A stretch of DNA of 64,000 nucleotides, from positions 14,940 through 78,939 of the forward strand of contig DATEMY010000594.1 of assembly GCA_035275345.1 (NCBI GenBank), given 5' to 3'. The notes beneath the pieces were generated by a model that saw nothing but the letters and a program-made list of their open reading frames with translations, did not search any database and had not been told where the DNA came from. A program made the position numbers and the translations under genes. How positions within the stretch are numbered: position 1 is the first letter of the stretch; every line of letters begins with the position of its first letter. The stretch comes from JAJVID01 sp035275345 (lineage in GTDB: Bacteria; Acidobacteriota; Blastocatellia; RBC074). Of the stretch, positions 1 through 9,526 are shown in pieces.

Positions 1-905
1 GAGTAGTTGGCAAGCGCCTGTTCGGCTTTCTCAGCCCTCGACTTGAGTTCTTGCGTCGTACGTTCAAGCCATCCCGACGTTTCAGTCAGCTTGTCAGCCT
101 TGCCCTGGAAACTGCGCTGTATGAACAACTGAGTGATACGGTTGCAGACAGCCGCTGCGAGGGCCGGGTTCGGATGCGCAAACTCGATTTTTATCAGGCG
201 CGTGTCAGCTATAGCTTCCACGGAGTACATCTCTTCGAAAAGCGCAACGTAAGGCTCCAGGCGCCATCTATCATCGGGCGAAATTTGGCGCATGGACGCC
301 GTCTGCGCCTCTGGAATAACAACTGTCTCGGGAATGTTCAAAACTGGATTCGGAGCCGGCCGTAAGAATATACTGCTAGCGATGCTCTTAAGTGTCTCGC
401 CGATCGTTTTTTTTCCCGGATCCAACAATTCAGGGTTTTGATCCAGCTTCATTTCGACTATCACTTCCTCGATTAGAGAGACGCTATCGAGCATAAAGAG
501 CTTCGTCTTGATGCTTTCGTCGCCCTGTATAACCAAATCATTCTCTCCATACTTAACCAGCGACGTGTCTTCTTTACCGATAGAAATCACTGAATATGAT
601 CGGTAATATTCTTTTCTTCGATATATCTCGAATGTCACGAGAAGGGTGATAACAATGACCAGGATTGCAATTAACCGCCTGCGTTTGAATATTCCCCTGA
701 TATATTTAGCGTATTCGATTTGAGCGCCGCTCTCCTCGGCGCCGTAATTGTAGCCAGGCGCTTCCTGCTGGTATGACGCTCGAGGATAAGCGGCCTGTCC
801 GGGAAATGTGTCGCTCGCGATGAGGCGGCGTTCTATCACGGTTTGTTTAGAGAGAGTATTGTCTCCCTCTATCTTGTAGATGACATAGTCCTGTTCATCT
901 GACAT
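1..905 (-). CDS. Wzz/GumC-type polysaccharide chain-length determinant, partial
   Basis: The reading frame starts at ATG 905 and is open to the left edge, so the C-terminus is missing (301 codons seen). After a roughly 65-residue cytoplasmic N-terminal region there is a basic stretch (GIFKRRR) and a transmembrane segment (LIAILVIVITLLVTFEIY), followed by a periplasmic region with the ...YRSYSVISIGKED... strand typical of Wzz domains and a helical, coiled-coil-prone end. The family controls polysaccharide length and bridges the inner-membrane polymerase to the outer-membrane Wza channel. Its start overlaps the stop of the upstream beta-helix gene by 11 bases, so it is the third gene of an operon with that gene and the Wza-like gene. 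A C-terminal kinase domain cannot be excluded because the end is not in the window. Confidence 0.85.
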   Translation of the reverse strand, partial: MSDEQDYVIYKIEGDNTLSKQTVIERRLIASDTFPGQAAYPRASYQQEAPGYNYGAEESGAQIEYAKYIRGIFKRRRLIAILVIVITLLVTFEIYRRKEYYRSYSVISIGKEDTSLVKYGENDLVIQGDESIKTKLFMLDSVSLIEEVIVEMKLDQNPELLDPGKKTIGETLKSIASSIFLRPAPNPVLNIPETVVIPEAQTASMRQISPDDRWRLEPYVALFEEMYSVEAIADTRLIKIEFAHPNPALAAAVCNRITQLFIQRSFQGKADKLTETSGWLERTTQELKSRAEKAEQALANY

Positions 906-2385
906 TGGCGATTCTCCATACGCTGCTACCGCGCGCTTGGGGTAGCCCAAAATTTCTCCTGCGGCCAGCGGACGCGCCGCCGGCCTTCGGAAGGCCTCCG
1001 GTCTTCGATGGGGGTGATTTTGGCGTCATCTGTGAAGTGGGGACGGCATATTCATGAGCGCCGATATCGAAACCTGTCCCCTGCGGCCTGATGCGACTGC
1101 TCCGATCATTCGACGCTTCAGGAATACTCGCCCCCGCGTCTATCGCGGGGCTGTCCGGAAGCAGCCGGAAATCGAACGCCGAAGGGTTTATAAATTTCGG
1201 ATCAGTAGAGAGGAGATTGTTTATTGTCGTTATCCCCGCAGGGTTTACCTGGTCAATAATGCGACCGGACGTAGTCAGGTTGTTGCTTATTACCACATTA
1301 ATGAACTTGGCGGAACCAACATCAATTGCGGCGCTGTTTGGCTGGTGAAAGATGTTATTAACTATCTTGACGTCTCTCAACTCGCCGCCGCCGCTCATGA
1401 CGATGTGGCCTGTTTGATTGGGATTCGAGCCGGAAAAAGTGTTGTTAACAATGGTTGTCCGAGCCCTGGAATGTGGGTAGGCCTGAATCGCCCATCCGTG
1501 GTGATGATTGTAGAAGATATTGTTGCGAATCGTGACATCATTCCCCCTGGAATGGTAGACGCCATGATCATGATTCTGCCAGTATTTATTCGGAGGATTG
1601 CATCCGTCCTCTCCAGGCCCGAAACGTCCGATGTCGTGAATTGTGTTTCCTTCCACCAGCACGTTATCCTGAGAGATGTAAATTCCCACATTACCATTTG
1701 TGGTATTGACGCAAAATCTGCCTATGTGGTGAATATGATTGCCTGCGATCTGTATGTCATGACCTCCTTTGTATATTTCGAATCCGGCGGCGCTCCCGTC
1801 ATTGCCCATGCCATAGACATCAAACCCTTCGAACCTGAGATAGTTGGCTGTTGGGGTCGCGAACCTGAAGCCGTTTTGCACCCTGTTGTTTTCGCCATCA
1901 ATCTTAGCTCCCCAGGGGTTCCTGGACTTGAAAACTATCCATTTGCCGGGGGTTCCGCCTTTGGTGAGGCACACAACTGCTGTGATAGGGCTGCAGGATG
2001 GATGCGGGACGCCCATTGTATAAACACCGTCCTCCACGATAACTGTGTCCCCGGGATCGACTATGTCAGCGGCTCGTTGAATCGTCTTGAAAGGCAAGGC
2101 TTGGGTTCCGGGGTTGGAGTCGGAACCGCCGGGTGAAACGTAATATTTCATTCCAACCCCAAGCGGCGTGGGGAAGGAGACTGAAATGGCGAGTGTGGCT
2201 CCAGCAGTAGCGTCGCTATCGACCGGCGCTGTTTTATTATGGGAAGGCAAAGCTTCTCTTCCGTCTCCCGCCGTTCGATTAAGCGCTTGTATTTGAGCCA
2301 GGCACAGGATGGATAAGGCAATTAATGGAGTTATGCCGAAGGCCACAATCACCATTCGACGGAACGTGGAAAAACGGATTTTCAT
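895..2385 (-). CDS. secreted right-handed beta-helix protein (DUF1565-like)
   Basis: 496 residues. The N-terminus is a hydrophobic export signal (MVIVAFGITPLIALSILCLA). The start of the mature part (YYVSPGGSDSNPGTQALPFK, then IQRAADIVDPGDTVIVEDG) is the classic opening of DUF1565/pectate-lyase-like parallel beta-helix proteins. Repeated N-x-x-hydrophobic turns follow (for example IRNNIFYN, IVNNTFSG, IVNNIFHQ). The C-terminal segment with DSPAIDAG and DIGAHEY is the usual cap of choice-of-anchor-Q beta-helix proteins. Family members are surface or periplasmic carbohydrate lyases, epimerases or binders; no catalytic residues could be assigned. It lies one base after the Wza-like gene and overlaps the Wzz gene, so a role in processing or binding the exported polysaccharide is inferred. 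A second beta-helix protein sits in the main EPS cluster at 23911. Confidence 0.8.
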   Translation of the reverse strand: MKIRFSTFRRMVIVAFGITPLIALSILCLAQIQALNRTAGDGREALPSHNKTAPVDSDATAGATLAISVSFPTPLGVGMKYYVSPGGSDSNPGTQALPFKTIQRAADIVDPGDTVIVEDGVYTMGVPHPSCSPITAVVCLTKGGTPGKWIVFKSRNPWGAKIDGENNRVQNGFRFATPTANYLRFEGFDVYGMGNDGSAAGFEIYKGGHDIQIAGNHIHHIGRFCVNTTNGNVGIYISQDNVLVEGNTIHDIGRFGPGEDGCNPPNKYWQNHDHGVYHSRGNDVTIRNNIFYNHHHGWAIQAYPHSRARTTIVNNTFSGSNPNQTGHIVMSGGGELRDVKIVNNIFHQPNSAAIDVGSAKFINVVISNNLTTSGRIIDQVNPAGITTINNLLSTDPKFINPSAFDFRLLPDSPAIDAGASIPEASNDRSSRIRPQGTGFDIGAHEYAVPTSQMTPKSPPSKTGGLPKAGGASAGRRRNFGLPQARGSSVWRIANVR

Positions 2386-2386
2386 T

Positions 2387-3481
2387 TCAGAACCTCGAAT
2401 TGCGGAGCACGCCGAGACCGAATGTTGTCAGGAGGGTCGCTCCGACGGACTTGAACATGCTATTGGGGATAATGATCATATCGTTAGCCATGATTGCGAT
2501 ATCTTCCTTTTTGCCGTTCATTACATCAGCCACGTCAACCTTTATTTCCATCCGTTTTTTAGTCATCATATCTTCACGGAAGATGATTGCGCGGGCAGAC
2601 GCCGCTTTGAATGTCAAGCCCTGCGCGAGTGATATCGCCTGCCGGAGCGTCGTGCCTTCTCTGAAAGGGAAATGTCCCGGAGCTTTCACCTCGCCGGCGA
2701 CGAAAAATACGTCCGCGGGGGGGATATTGACGATGCTTCCAGGCTCGATATACATGTTCTTGTCGAAGTCGCCTCTGAAGAGTCCGTTTATACTCACTCT
2801 TACCAGCTCATATCTCTCATCTTCGCTAATCTCCGAAACAGGGCTTGTGGATTGATCAGTTGAGGTCGCGGCGGAGCCCAGTGTTTGCAATGTTGGAGGG
2901 GAATCGCTCGCCGAGCGATGAATCTCTCGGATAATGAATGCGGTTGTACCGTGGTTCACGCTCAATCCGCCTGCCACAGTAATCAGTTTCACCAATGAAG
3001 GCCTACCCTCCATTTGGTATGGGCCAGGGCGATTTACAGATCCTTGAATAAAGAATACATGGCTGTTGAGCTGGGTGAGGGTAACTGTAACGCGAGGATT
3101 CTTCAGGTAACGCCCGCGCAAACCGTCCCCAATCAATTGTGACAGTTCTTCCGTAGTCTTCTGATTTACAGTGACCCGACCCAGATAACCCATGGTGATG
3201 GAGCCGGAAGCCGATACTCTAAACGTACCAGAAAGCTCGGGCGCGCGATCGATATGAATTTCGATAACGTCGCCGGGGCTGATTTTATAATCCTCTTTGA
3301 CTTCAGCTACGGCGCGGGTCACCCCCAGCTCTTCTAGCGGCCGATCCGTCGTCATTTTTTGTGATTTTCCCTGCGCCTGGCAATCCATCCGGCTTCCCAA
3401 CACCGGACAGAGGGCCAAAAAGCAGAGCAGGCTGATCGATTTAATAACCAACTGTTGTGATTTGCCAAATTTGATTCTCAT
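2387..3481 (-). CDS. Wza-like polysaccharide export protein with SLBB domain
   Basis: 364 residues. The N-terminal hydrophobic signal (SISLLCFLALCPVLGS) is followed by a Poly_export domain at about residues 65-145 (DYKISPGDVIEIHIDRAPEL ... GYLGRVTV ... YLKNPRVTVTL). An SLBB segment follows (FFIQGSVNRPGPYQMEGRPS), then a second one (VFFVAGEVKAPGHFPFREGT). These domains form the periplasmic ring of outer-membrane polysaccharide translocons. No convincing lipobox was found, although Cys residues lie near the signal end. First gene of a three-gene operon with the beta-helix and Wzz genes; a 10-bp inverted repeat lies 30 bp upstream of its start. A second Wza-like gene is at 17526. Confidence 0.88.
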   Translation of the reverse strand: MRIKFGKSQQLVIKSISLLCFLALCPVLGSRMDCQAQGKSQKMTTDRPLEELGVTRAVAEVKEDYKISPGDVIEIHIDRAPELSGTFRVSASGSITMGYLGRVTVNQKTTEELSQLIGDGLRGRYLKNPRVTVTLTQLNSHVFFIQGSVNRPGPYQMEGRPSLVKLITVAGGLSVNHGTTAFIIREIHRSASDSPPTLQTLGSAATSTDQSTSPVSEISEDERYELVRVSINGLFRGDFDKNMYIEPGSIVNIPPADVFFVAGEVKAPGHFPFREGTTLRQAISLAQGLTFKAASARAIIFREDMMTKKRMEIKVDVADVMNGKKEDIAIMANDMIIIPNSMFKSVGATLLTTFGLGVLRNSRF

Positions 3482-4707
3482 TCAGCGCTCTCTATGGTGA
3501 TTTCGTCGTGTTAAACCAGGGCTCTTTATCAGCAGATTGACCTGGTTTAAACACACCCGTCCCGATAACTGTGAAACCGTGAAGGAAACCTCATGCCGAG
3601 GCAGCTTGATAGTTGTTTTTCAATAACGTCGAATTTAAGCCCTGGGACCGCTACAACCGCAAAATCATTCTCTACCCAAGCCGGGCAGCCTGGGTTAAAC
3701 GGGTTACTTTCAAATGCTTATTGCCCCTCAAAGATAGGTTCCAGGGACAATACGACGCAGCAGCATTAGATTACCGAATAACTCTACTTAGTTGATATGC
3801 TGCAGCGTAATGCCGCAAGGCTGATCTGCTTCGGGTCGAAATACTCATTCCGAGTCTGCGCATTGGACGTCGTCATTGGCAAGCGCCATTTGTCGGAGCA
3901 GATGCCAGAGAACGAAGACCGATTACACACTCCGAGTCAGTACCGTAATCGGAAGACCAAAGCGCTATGAGTACGCTTTGAAGATCAGCCTGAGCGACGC
4001 GATATTGTTTTTCTTGGACTGCAGAGGTAAGGAAAAGGTCCGTCGGGAGGAGGGGTTCCAATCCTGTGCATATGACTAATAACCTTCATCTGTTTATTGG
4101 TCTATCTTTCTCTTGAACTTTCTCTTGAAGTATTCAATGGGGAAGGCTTTTTTTTAACATCCTGCGCAATGATAAGGCCCTGTGTAACAACAGAATCAAG
4201 GCTAATGGGTATATAGCATACGGCCAATTGGGCGTCAATAATAATAATAATGTCCTTTGTTGGAGTGGCGCGATTAAAAGCGGAAGGATGAATGGAAGCA
4301 GAAATCGCGGAAGGCGTCATCAGATTTCCATATTTGAGAGAACAGCGCTAACGCAATGCGCATTGTACGTGAATTGACAGTCTGCAACAACTGATGTATA
4401 AGCTTACGCCATCTGAGTTAAAATCGTCAATTATAAGACTTCAAGTAACAAAGGAATTCGATTTTCAAGTGGATGGGGTTGCCCTTCCCGCTTGGAAGGC
4501 GGCGCGCTATCCTCGGTCCGGCGACGTCGTCGGGTTAGGTTCAGGCGTTGCGGGAGAAGAAGGATTCAGGGCTTCAGACTAGGCGTCACTTTGCCGGCCG
4601 GGCAGTGATGTTCACCAACCTAACGAAAGGTAAGACGCGAAGCGTCATTACGGCATTTACTCGCGTATTCCCGCGTCTTCCTTGCGGATCACCTTCAAGG
4701 AGGAAGT
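3482..4707. other. 1.2-kb intergenic region between divergent genes
   Basis: No supportable gene was found. The small open frames here lack ribosome binding sites and recognisable motifs. The region must hold the promoters of the minus-strand EPS operon and of the plus-strand TonB receptor. Visible structure is limited to the inverted repeat at 3511-3550, a related single half-site near 3689 (CCTGGGTTAAAC), an AATAATAATAATAATG run near 4240, a small GACGC-GAA-GCGTC hairpin at about 4633-4645, and the receptor's Shine-Dalgarno. Confidence 0.6.
3511..3550. promoter_or_regulatory. 10-bp inverted repeat upstream of the Wza-like gene
   Basis: TTAAACCAGG at 3511-3520 is the exact reverse complement of CCTGGTTTAA at 3541-3550, with a 20-bp spacer. 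With one inserted base the arms extend to GTG/CAC. It lies 30-70 bp upstream of the start at 3481, a position suited either to an operator for a dimeric regulator or to a leader hairpin. Which one cannot be decided from sequence. Confidence 0.5.
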
Positions 4708-7700
4708 ATGAAAACCACTCGTTTCCTGATCCTCAGTCTCTTTATTCTCACGTTTTCCACCGACTGCTTTGGGCAGACAGCTTCGACGGCCAGTATTGTG
4801 GGAGAGGTTACAGACGCCAACGGCGCAGTGGTCGCCAAGGCCGCGGTAAAACTGGTGGATAAAGCCACCGGGGCCGAGAAGACAACCGCTACCGACAGCG
4901 CCGGGCGATATGTCTTTGCGGCGGTTGAACCCGGGAGCTACGATTTGACAGTCACGGCGCAGGGCTTCCGCACCGCTGTTACCACCGGAGTCAAAGCGGA
5001 AGTGACCAAAGTGGCGACCATCGATGTGTCGTTGCAGATCGGCGGGGCCGCCGAGCAGGTGACAGTGACGGCGGTTGGAGAGGCGCAGTTGCAGACTGCG
5101 GATTCCGCCGTCGGCAACGTCATTGACGCTGACCGGATCAAGCGCCTGCCGACGGCCAATCGGCAGGCGACCGATCTTTTGCGGCTGCAACCGCTCGTCG
5201 CGCCGGGCGGCGAGGTCTCCGGTTCGCGCGCCGATCAGAATACTTACACGCTCGACGGCATTGACGTGACTGACCAAGTCGGATTTCGCGGCGCGTTTTT
5301 TACCGTCGTGCCGACGCCGACCGAATCGGTGGAGGAGTTCCGGTCGACGGTGGCCAATCCGAATGCGACCTTCGGCCGTTCCGCCGGCGCGCAGACGACG
5401 CTGGTGACCAAGCGCGGCAGGAACAGTTTATTCGGCTCGGTTTACGAGTATCACCAGAATGACAACCTCAACGCCAATTCGTGGACGAACAACCAGCGGG
5501 GGGTGGCCAAACCGCCGCTGATTGAAAATCGCTTCGGCTTTTCGCTCGGCGGCCCCATCTGGAAGGACAAGGTCTTCTTCTTCGGCAACTACGAAGGTCG
5601 CCGGGTACCCGGCTCGACGACCGTCACGCGCGTCGTGCCGACGCAGAGCTTTCGCGACGGCCAACTCCGGTTTAGGGACAGCGCGGGCAATGTCGTGACG
5701 ATTGACCCGAAGACCTTCGATTCGCGCGGCCTCGGCGCGAATCCGGCGATCCTTGCTTATCTCAAAAAGCTGCCGCTGCCGAACGCGTCTGGCTTCGGCG
5801 ACGGGCTGAACACGGGCGGCTTTTCCGCCAATATCCCGACCACCACCCGCGAGGATTACGGCGTGCTGCGGCTCGATTACCAGGTCAACGAGAACTGGTC
5901 GTTCGAAGCCAAGGGAGCGTTGTTCCGCAGCATTCAGTCCGGCGCCAATCAAGTCAACCTGCTCGACCTCGCGGCCGGCGCCGACACCACGCAGCGACCG
6001 AAGAATCTGACCTTCGGGCTGACCGGGACCATCGGCTCCAACTTCGTCAACGAGGCGCGTATCGGGCACTCCTTCGATGATTTCGTTTTGAAGGTCATCA
6101 CGCCGACCGGCGCGCCCTCCGGTTTCAACATCGCGGTCAACCTGGCGCAAACACCGTCGGATAACAACCCGGCGCTCGCGCTGCTCGACGAGGCGATCGA
6201 TGTGGACACGCAGCGGGCGCGGGAACAGTCGCTGGGCGGCGGCACCTGGCAGTTCATTGACAACGCCACCTGGACGAAGGGCGCGCATACCGTGCAGTTC
6301 GGCGGCAATATGCGCCGCATCTCGACCTTCCACTTCCGCAACGACAAGGTGATCGGCTCGGTGGCCTTTCCGGTGGCCGACATCGGCACAGCCGGAAACA
6401 CGCCCGTTGCGGCGACTGAACGTCCGCAAACGTGCAACCTCACCGCCACGCCCGCCATTACGACCAACTGTCTCCAGGCGAGTGACGTGAACCGCTACAA
6501 CCAATATTACAAATCGTTGCTCGGCATCGTGGACAACGTCAGTTATCTGGCCGTGCGCGACGCCGACCTGAAACCGACGCCGATCGGCACGGGGCTGATC
6601 AATAACGCCGTGCTGCGCCACTGGGAGTTCTACGCCGGCGACATTTGGAAGCTGAGGCCGAATCTGACCGTCAGCTACGGTTTACGCTATCAGTGGCACA
6701 CGCCGCCGATAGATGAGCTGGACCGCCAGACGCTGCTGGCTTACAAAGACACCGGGCAATTGATTGACCCGCAGGATTACCTGAAGCAAAAGGCTGCGGC
6801 GGCGGCCAATGGAGACATCTTCAATCCAGACATCTCCTACCTCCCGATCAAAAATGCGCCGCAGGATGGAGTCTTCCGGATTAACCGCAAAGACTTCTCG
6901 CCACGCGCTTCGGTGGCCTGGGAACCACGGTTCAAGGGCGGCCCATTCGGCTTCCTCTTCGGCGAAAACAAGTCGGCGTTGCGTGGCGGCTACTCGCTGA
7001 TCTACGACCGCGTCAACACCATCTCCAGCGTTGTCGTGCCGATGCTCGGCGTCGGTTTCGCGCAGACGCTCAGTGTCATCAGGCCGCTTAACAGCGCCGG
7101 GCTGCCTTTCCGCGCCGGAGTTGACGGCGCCATTCCCGTGCCGGTGAACACGGCGGTCACTGCGCCCGTCGTCCCGGCCAAACCCTTCGGCGAGACGCTC
7201 TCGTTCACCATGGATCCGGGCATCGAAGACCCTTATAACCACGCCGTCAATTTCAGCATTCAGCGCGAACTGCCGGGCCGCATGCTTCTCGAAGTCAGTT
7301 ATGTGGGGCGGTTTGCGCGCAACCTCTACCAGAACGTCAACCTCAATTCCGCGCCGATCTTTTTCAAGGACAAGGCTTCGGGCCAGACTTTCGCCCAGGC
7401 CTTCGACGCCGTCGCGGCGCAATTGCGTGGCGGGGTAAAACCGGAGGCCGTGACGTCGCAGCCCTGGTTCCAGAATCAACTCGGCGCGGCGCTGGGACCC
7501 ACTGCCACGCAGGTGCTGGCCGCGCAGCAGACCGCCGGCTTCACCGGCGGCAATATCAACAATCTCTGGAACACGTTCATTGACTTCGTTGCGCCTCGGT
7601 CATTCAACAACCAGCAATCGCTCGATCTGTTCGTGCGGACGAGTCTGGGCCGGTCGAATTACAACGCGATGGCCATCACGCTGCACCAGCGGCTGGCGCG

Positions 7701-8460
7701 GGGCCTGACCTTCGACGTCAACTACACGCTCGGCAAATCGCTCGACCAGATCGGTCTGATCCAGAACAACGTCGGCCAGTTTTCTTCAAGCTTTGACGGC
7801 GACATTGATTACGGCCCTTCGGATTTCGACTTCCGCCACATCTTCAACGCCAACGGCGTCTACGACCTGCCCTTCGGCAAAGGACGCTTCAGCGCGGGGA
7901 AATATCTGAACAAGGTGATCGGCGGCTGGCACGTGTCGGGCATTTATCAGGCCTTCAGCGGCGCGCCGCTGACCGTGGTGCAGGGCACGCAGGTCTACGG
8001 CGCGGGTCTGATCTTCGGCGCCTCGACCGGCGCGATCCCGACCGGCAGGCTCGACATCGACAATAGCGTCAAGAGCGGTGTGAGCGGTTCGGGTGGCGTC
8101 GGCGCGAGCGGCAATCCGGCCACCAAAGGCACGGGGCTGAACCTCTTCTCCGACCCGGAGAAGGTTTCAAAGAGCTTCCGCTCGATTCAACTGGCGGCAG
8201 ACGGCCGGCAGGGGCGTGGCGCGCTGCGCGGCCCGTCGCGCTGGCAGTTCGATCTGTCGGTAGGCAAGACGACGACGATTTACGAACGGATCAAATTCGG
8301 ATTGCAGTTCGATTTCTTCAATGTCTTCAACAAGGTCAATTTTGCCGACCCGACGCTCGACCTGCGCAACCCCGCCACCTTCGGCGTGATCACCACCCAG
8401 TTGATCGCCTCTGGGTTACGGCCGAGAGCTATTCAGATAGGCGCGCGACTGGAATTCTGA
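4708..8460 (+). CDS. Oar-type TonB-dependent receptor with carboxypeptidase-regulatory-like domain
   Basis: 1250 residues, starting at an ATG preceded by a strong AAGGAGGAAG. The signal peptide is MKTTRFLILSLFILTFSTDC..., followed by a CarboxypepD_reg-like Ig fold at about residues 28-110 (SIVGEVTDANGAVVAKAAVK ... DSAGRYVFAAVEPGSYDLTV). The plug comes next (QVTVTAVGEAQLQTADSAVG ... YTLDGIDVTD), then a long 22-strand-type barrel ending in Phe (ARLEF), the usual barrel-terminal residue. Proteins of this kind sit in the outer membrane of Acidobacteriota in many copies and are thought to import large oligosaccharides or other polymers with TonB energy; the substrate here is unknown. The gene stands alone, with a hairpin 50 bp after its stop. 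Two other receptors in the window (36866-39226 and 57255-60770) are divergent relatives. Confidence 0.92.
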   Translation: MKTTRFLILSLFILTFSTDCFGQTASTASIVGEVTDANGAVVAKAAVKLVDKATGAEKTTATDSAGRYVFAAVEPGSYDLTVTAQGFRTAVTTGVKAEVTKVATIDVSLQIGGAAEQVTVTAVGEAQLQTADSAVGNVIDADRIKRLPTANRQATDLLRLQPLVAPGGEVSGSRADQNTYTLDGIDVTDQVGFRGAFFTVVPTPTESVEEFRSTVANPNATFGRSAGAQTTLVTKRGRNSLFGSVYEYHQNDNLNANSWTNNQRGVAKPPLIENRFGFSLGGPIWKDKVFFFGNYEGRRVPGSTTVTRVVPTQSFRDGQLRFRDSAGNVVTIDPKTFDSRGLGANPAILAYLKKLPLPNASGFGDGLNTGGFSANIPTTTREDYGVLRLDYQVNENWSFEAKGALFRSIQSGANQVNLLDLAAGADTTQRPKNLTFGLTGTIGSNFVNEARIGHSFDDFVLKVITPTGAPSGFNIAVNLAQTPSDNNPALALLDEAIDVDTQRAREQSLGGGTWQFIDNATWTKGAHTVQFGGNMRRISTFHFRNDKVIGSVAFPVADIGTAGNTPVAATERPQTCNLTATPAITTNCLQASDVNRYNQYYKSLLGIVDNVSYLAVRDADLKPTPIGTGLINNAVLRHWEFYAGDIWKLRPNLTVSYGLRYQWHTPPIDELDRQTLLAYKDTGQLIDPQDYLKQKAAAAANGDIFNPDISYLPIKNAPQDGVFRINRKDFSPRASVAWEPRFKGGPFGFLFGENKSALRGGYSLIYDRVNTISSVVVPMLGVGFAQTLSVIRPLNSAGLPFRAGVDGAIPVPVNTAVTAPVVPAKPFGETLSFTMDPGIEDPYNHAVNFSIQRELPGRMLLEVSYVGRFARNLYQNVNLNSAPIFFKDKASGQTFAQAFDAVAAQLRGGVKPEAVTSQPWFQNQLGAALGPTATQVLAAQQTAGFTGGNINNLWNTFIDFVAPRSFNNQQSLDLFVRTSLGRSNYNAMAITLHQRLARGLTFDVNYTLGKSLDQIGLIQNNVGQFSSSFDGDIDYGPSDFDFRHIFNANGVYDLPFGKGRFSAGKYLNKVIGGWHVSGIYQAFSGAPLTVVQGTQVYGAGLIFGASTGAIPTGRLDIDNSVKSGVSGSGGVGASGNPATKGTGLNLFSDPEKVSKSFRSIQLAADGRQGRGALRGPSRWQFDLSVGKTTTIYERIKFGLQFDFFNVFNKVNFADPTLDLRNPATFGVITTQLIASGLRPRAIQIGARLEF

Positions 8461-8510
8461 ATCAAGCCAGGCGTCATTCAGGCAAAGACAAAAGGCGAAT
8501 ATCAAAATAA

Positions 8511-8551
8511 AGAGTTCGTGGCGCGGTTTTTTTACATGCGCCACGAACTCT
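8511..8551. repeat. 14-bp perfect inverted repeat after the TonB receptor
   Basis: AGAGTTCGTGGCGC (8511-8524) pairs perfectly with GCGCCACGAACTCT (8538-8551). The loop contains a run of seven T. It lies about 50 bp after the receptor stop, so it may end that transcript, but the T-run is in the loop and not after the stem as in a normal intrinsic terminator. Confidence 0.7.
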
Positions 8552-8728
8552 CAGGAAACCGGCTTGCCCGAATTATTACAACGGCCCCGGCGCCAAGGCG
8601 GCTTCATCCTCAAGATTGACTTCCTCCAAAATTAGTTGCTACGACGATCGTCTTCCAATGACCATCAACGCGAAAATCCGGCAAAGGTTACGCGCGGCTT
8701 CCAGGATTTCCGCCAAAAACCATTTACT

Positions 8729-9460
8729 TCAGCGACCGTAAACGGAAACATGTTTGTCACTGGCGGAGTTGAATGGCTCTCGGTTCCAGCCGCCCCAACG
8801 GTCTTTCAGACGCAACCCGGCGATGCGGGCCATAAGATCGAGCTCGCTGGGCCAGGCGTACCGCTGGACCACCGGGTTCAGGCGAACTCCTGCGGGGGAT
8901 AGAGACACGTGGCTCTCCTCGATCATCTGCGTCGCCATGTCGTGGCGAAGCACATCAAGACGGACTTCATCGACCCGGATTGTTTCGGCGTCCACGTATT
9001 GGTTGTTGCGTAACCGGTAAAGAAAGGAAGGCACATAGGCTTCCACCACAAAGGATCCTTCGTCGATGAGATGGTTGGCGACATTCTGGAAGCATCGCAC
9101 CTGGTCGTCCTGGGTCAGGAGGTTGAATAGTGAATTCCACACGACGAAGATCAATCGATAGGCGTCCGGCGCGTGTACATCGGCGAAGTCTCCGACCGTA
9201 ACCGAGATCTCGGCGCCACCCGGCTTCGCTCGCAATTGGGCAATCATCGCAGGTGAGATATCGATTCCGTCGACGCGGATTCCCCGTGCGGCGAGCGGCA
9301 ACGCGATCCGGCCGGCGCCGATGGCGAGCTCCAACGCGGGACCATGACCCGCCAGCCGCTCCAGGAACGTGACGGCCTCAATCTCGTCGCCGCGTTGGAC
9401 GTCACGGTAGGTCTCGGCGACGTCCTCGCCAAAGCTCATGCTCGGCTCATAACCCTTCAT
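8729..9460 (-). CDS. class I SAM-dependent methyltransferase
   Basis: About 243 residues from the ATG at 9460 (MKGYEPSMSFGEDVAETYRD); a start at 9439 is equally possible, and the frame extends to 9484 without good initiation signals. Motif I is LELAIGAGRIALPLAARG, followed by the acidic end of strand 2 (VDGIDIS) and motif II/III regions (VGDFADVHAPDAYRLIFVVW). This is a Rossmann-fold methyltransferase of the Methyltransf_25 type. The glycine-rich loop reads A-I-G-A-G-R, slightly different from E-x-G-x-G-x. The acceptor is unknown. It sits alone, 43-66 bp downstream (in transcription direction) of the end-to-start gap with the PQQ-propeller gene, so it may be co-transcribed with it. Confidence 0.8.
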   Translation of the reverse strand: MKGYEPSMSFGEDVAETYRDVQRGDEIEAVTFLERLAGHGPALELAIGAGRIALPLAARGIRVDGIDISPAMIAQLRAKPGGAEISVTVGDFADVHAPDAYRLIFVVWNSLFNLLTQDDQVRCFQNVANHLIDEGSFVVEAYVPSFLYRLRNNQYVDAETIRVDEVRLDVLRHDMATQMIEESHVSLSPAGVRLNPVVQRYAWPSELDLMARIAGLRLKDRWGGWNREPFNSASDKHVSVYGR

Positions 9461-9526
9461 AATTCGACATCGATTTCTCCGCATCGCCCGATGTGAACGG
9501 CGAAATCGTTGTAGCGCAGTTTCAGC

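Noticed and set aside
1054..2136. 360-codon plus-strand open frame
   Set aside because: Lies wholly antisense to the well-supported beta-helix gene; no signal, motif or ribosome binding site.
4102..4320. 72-codon minus-strand frame in the intergenic region
   Set aside because: No ribosome binding site; its I-I-I-I-I run comes from an ATA/AAT repeat; no protein-like features.
5428..6621. 397-codon minus-strand open frame
   Set aside because: Antisense to the first TonB receptor; Arg/Val/Gly-rich composition typical of the reverse frame of GC-rich genes.
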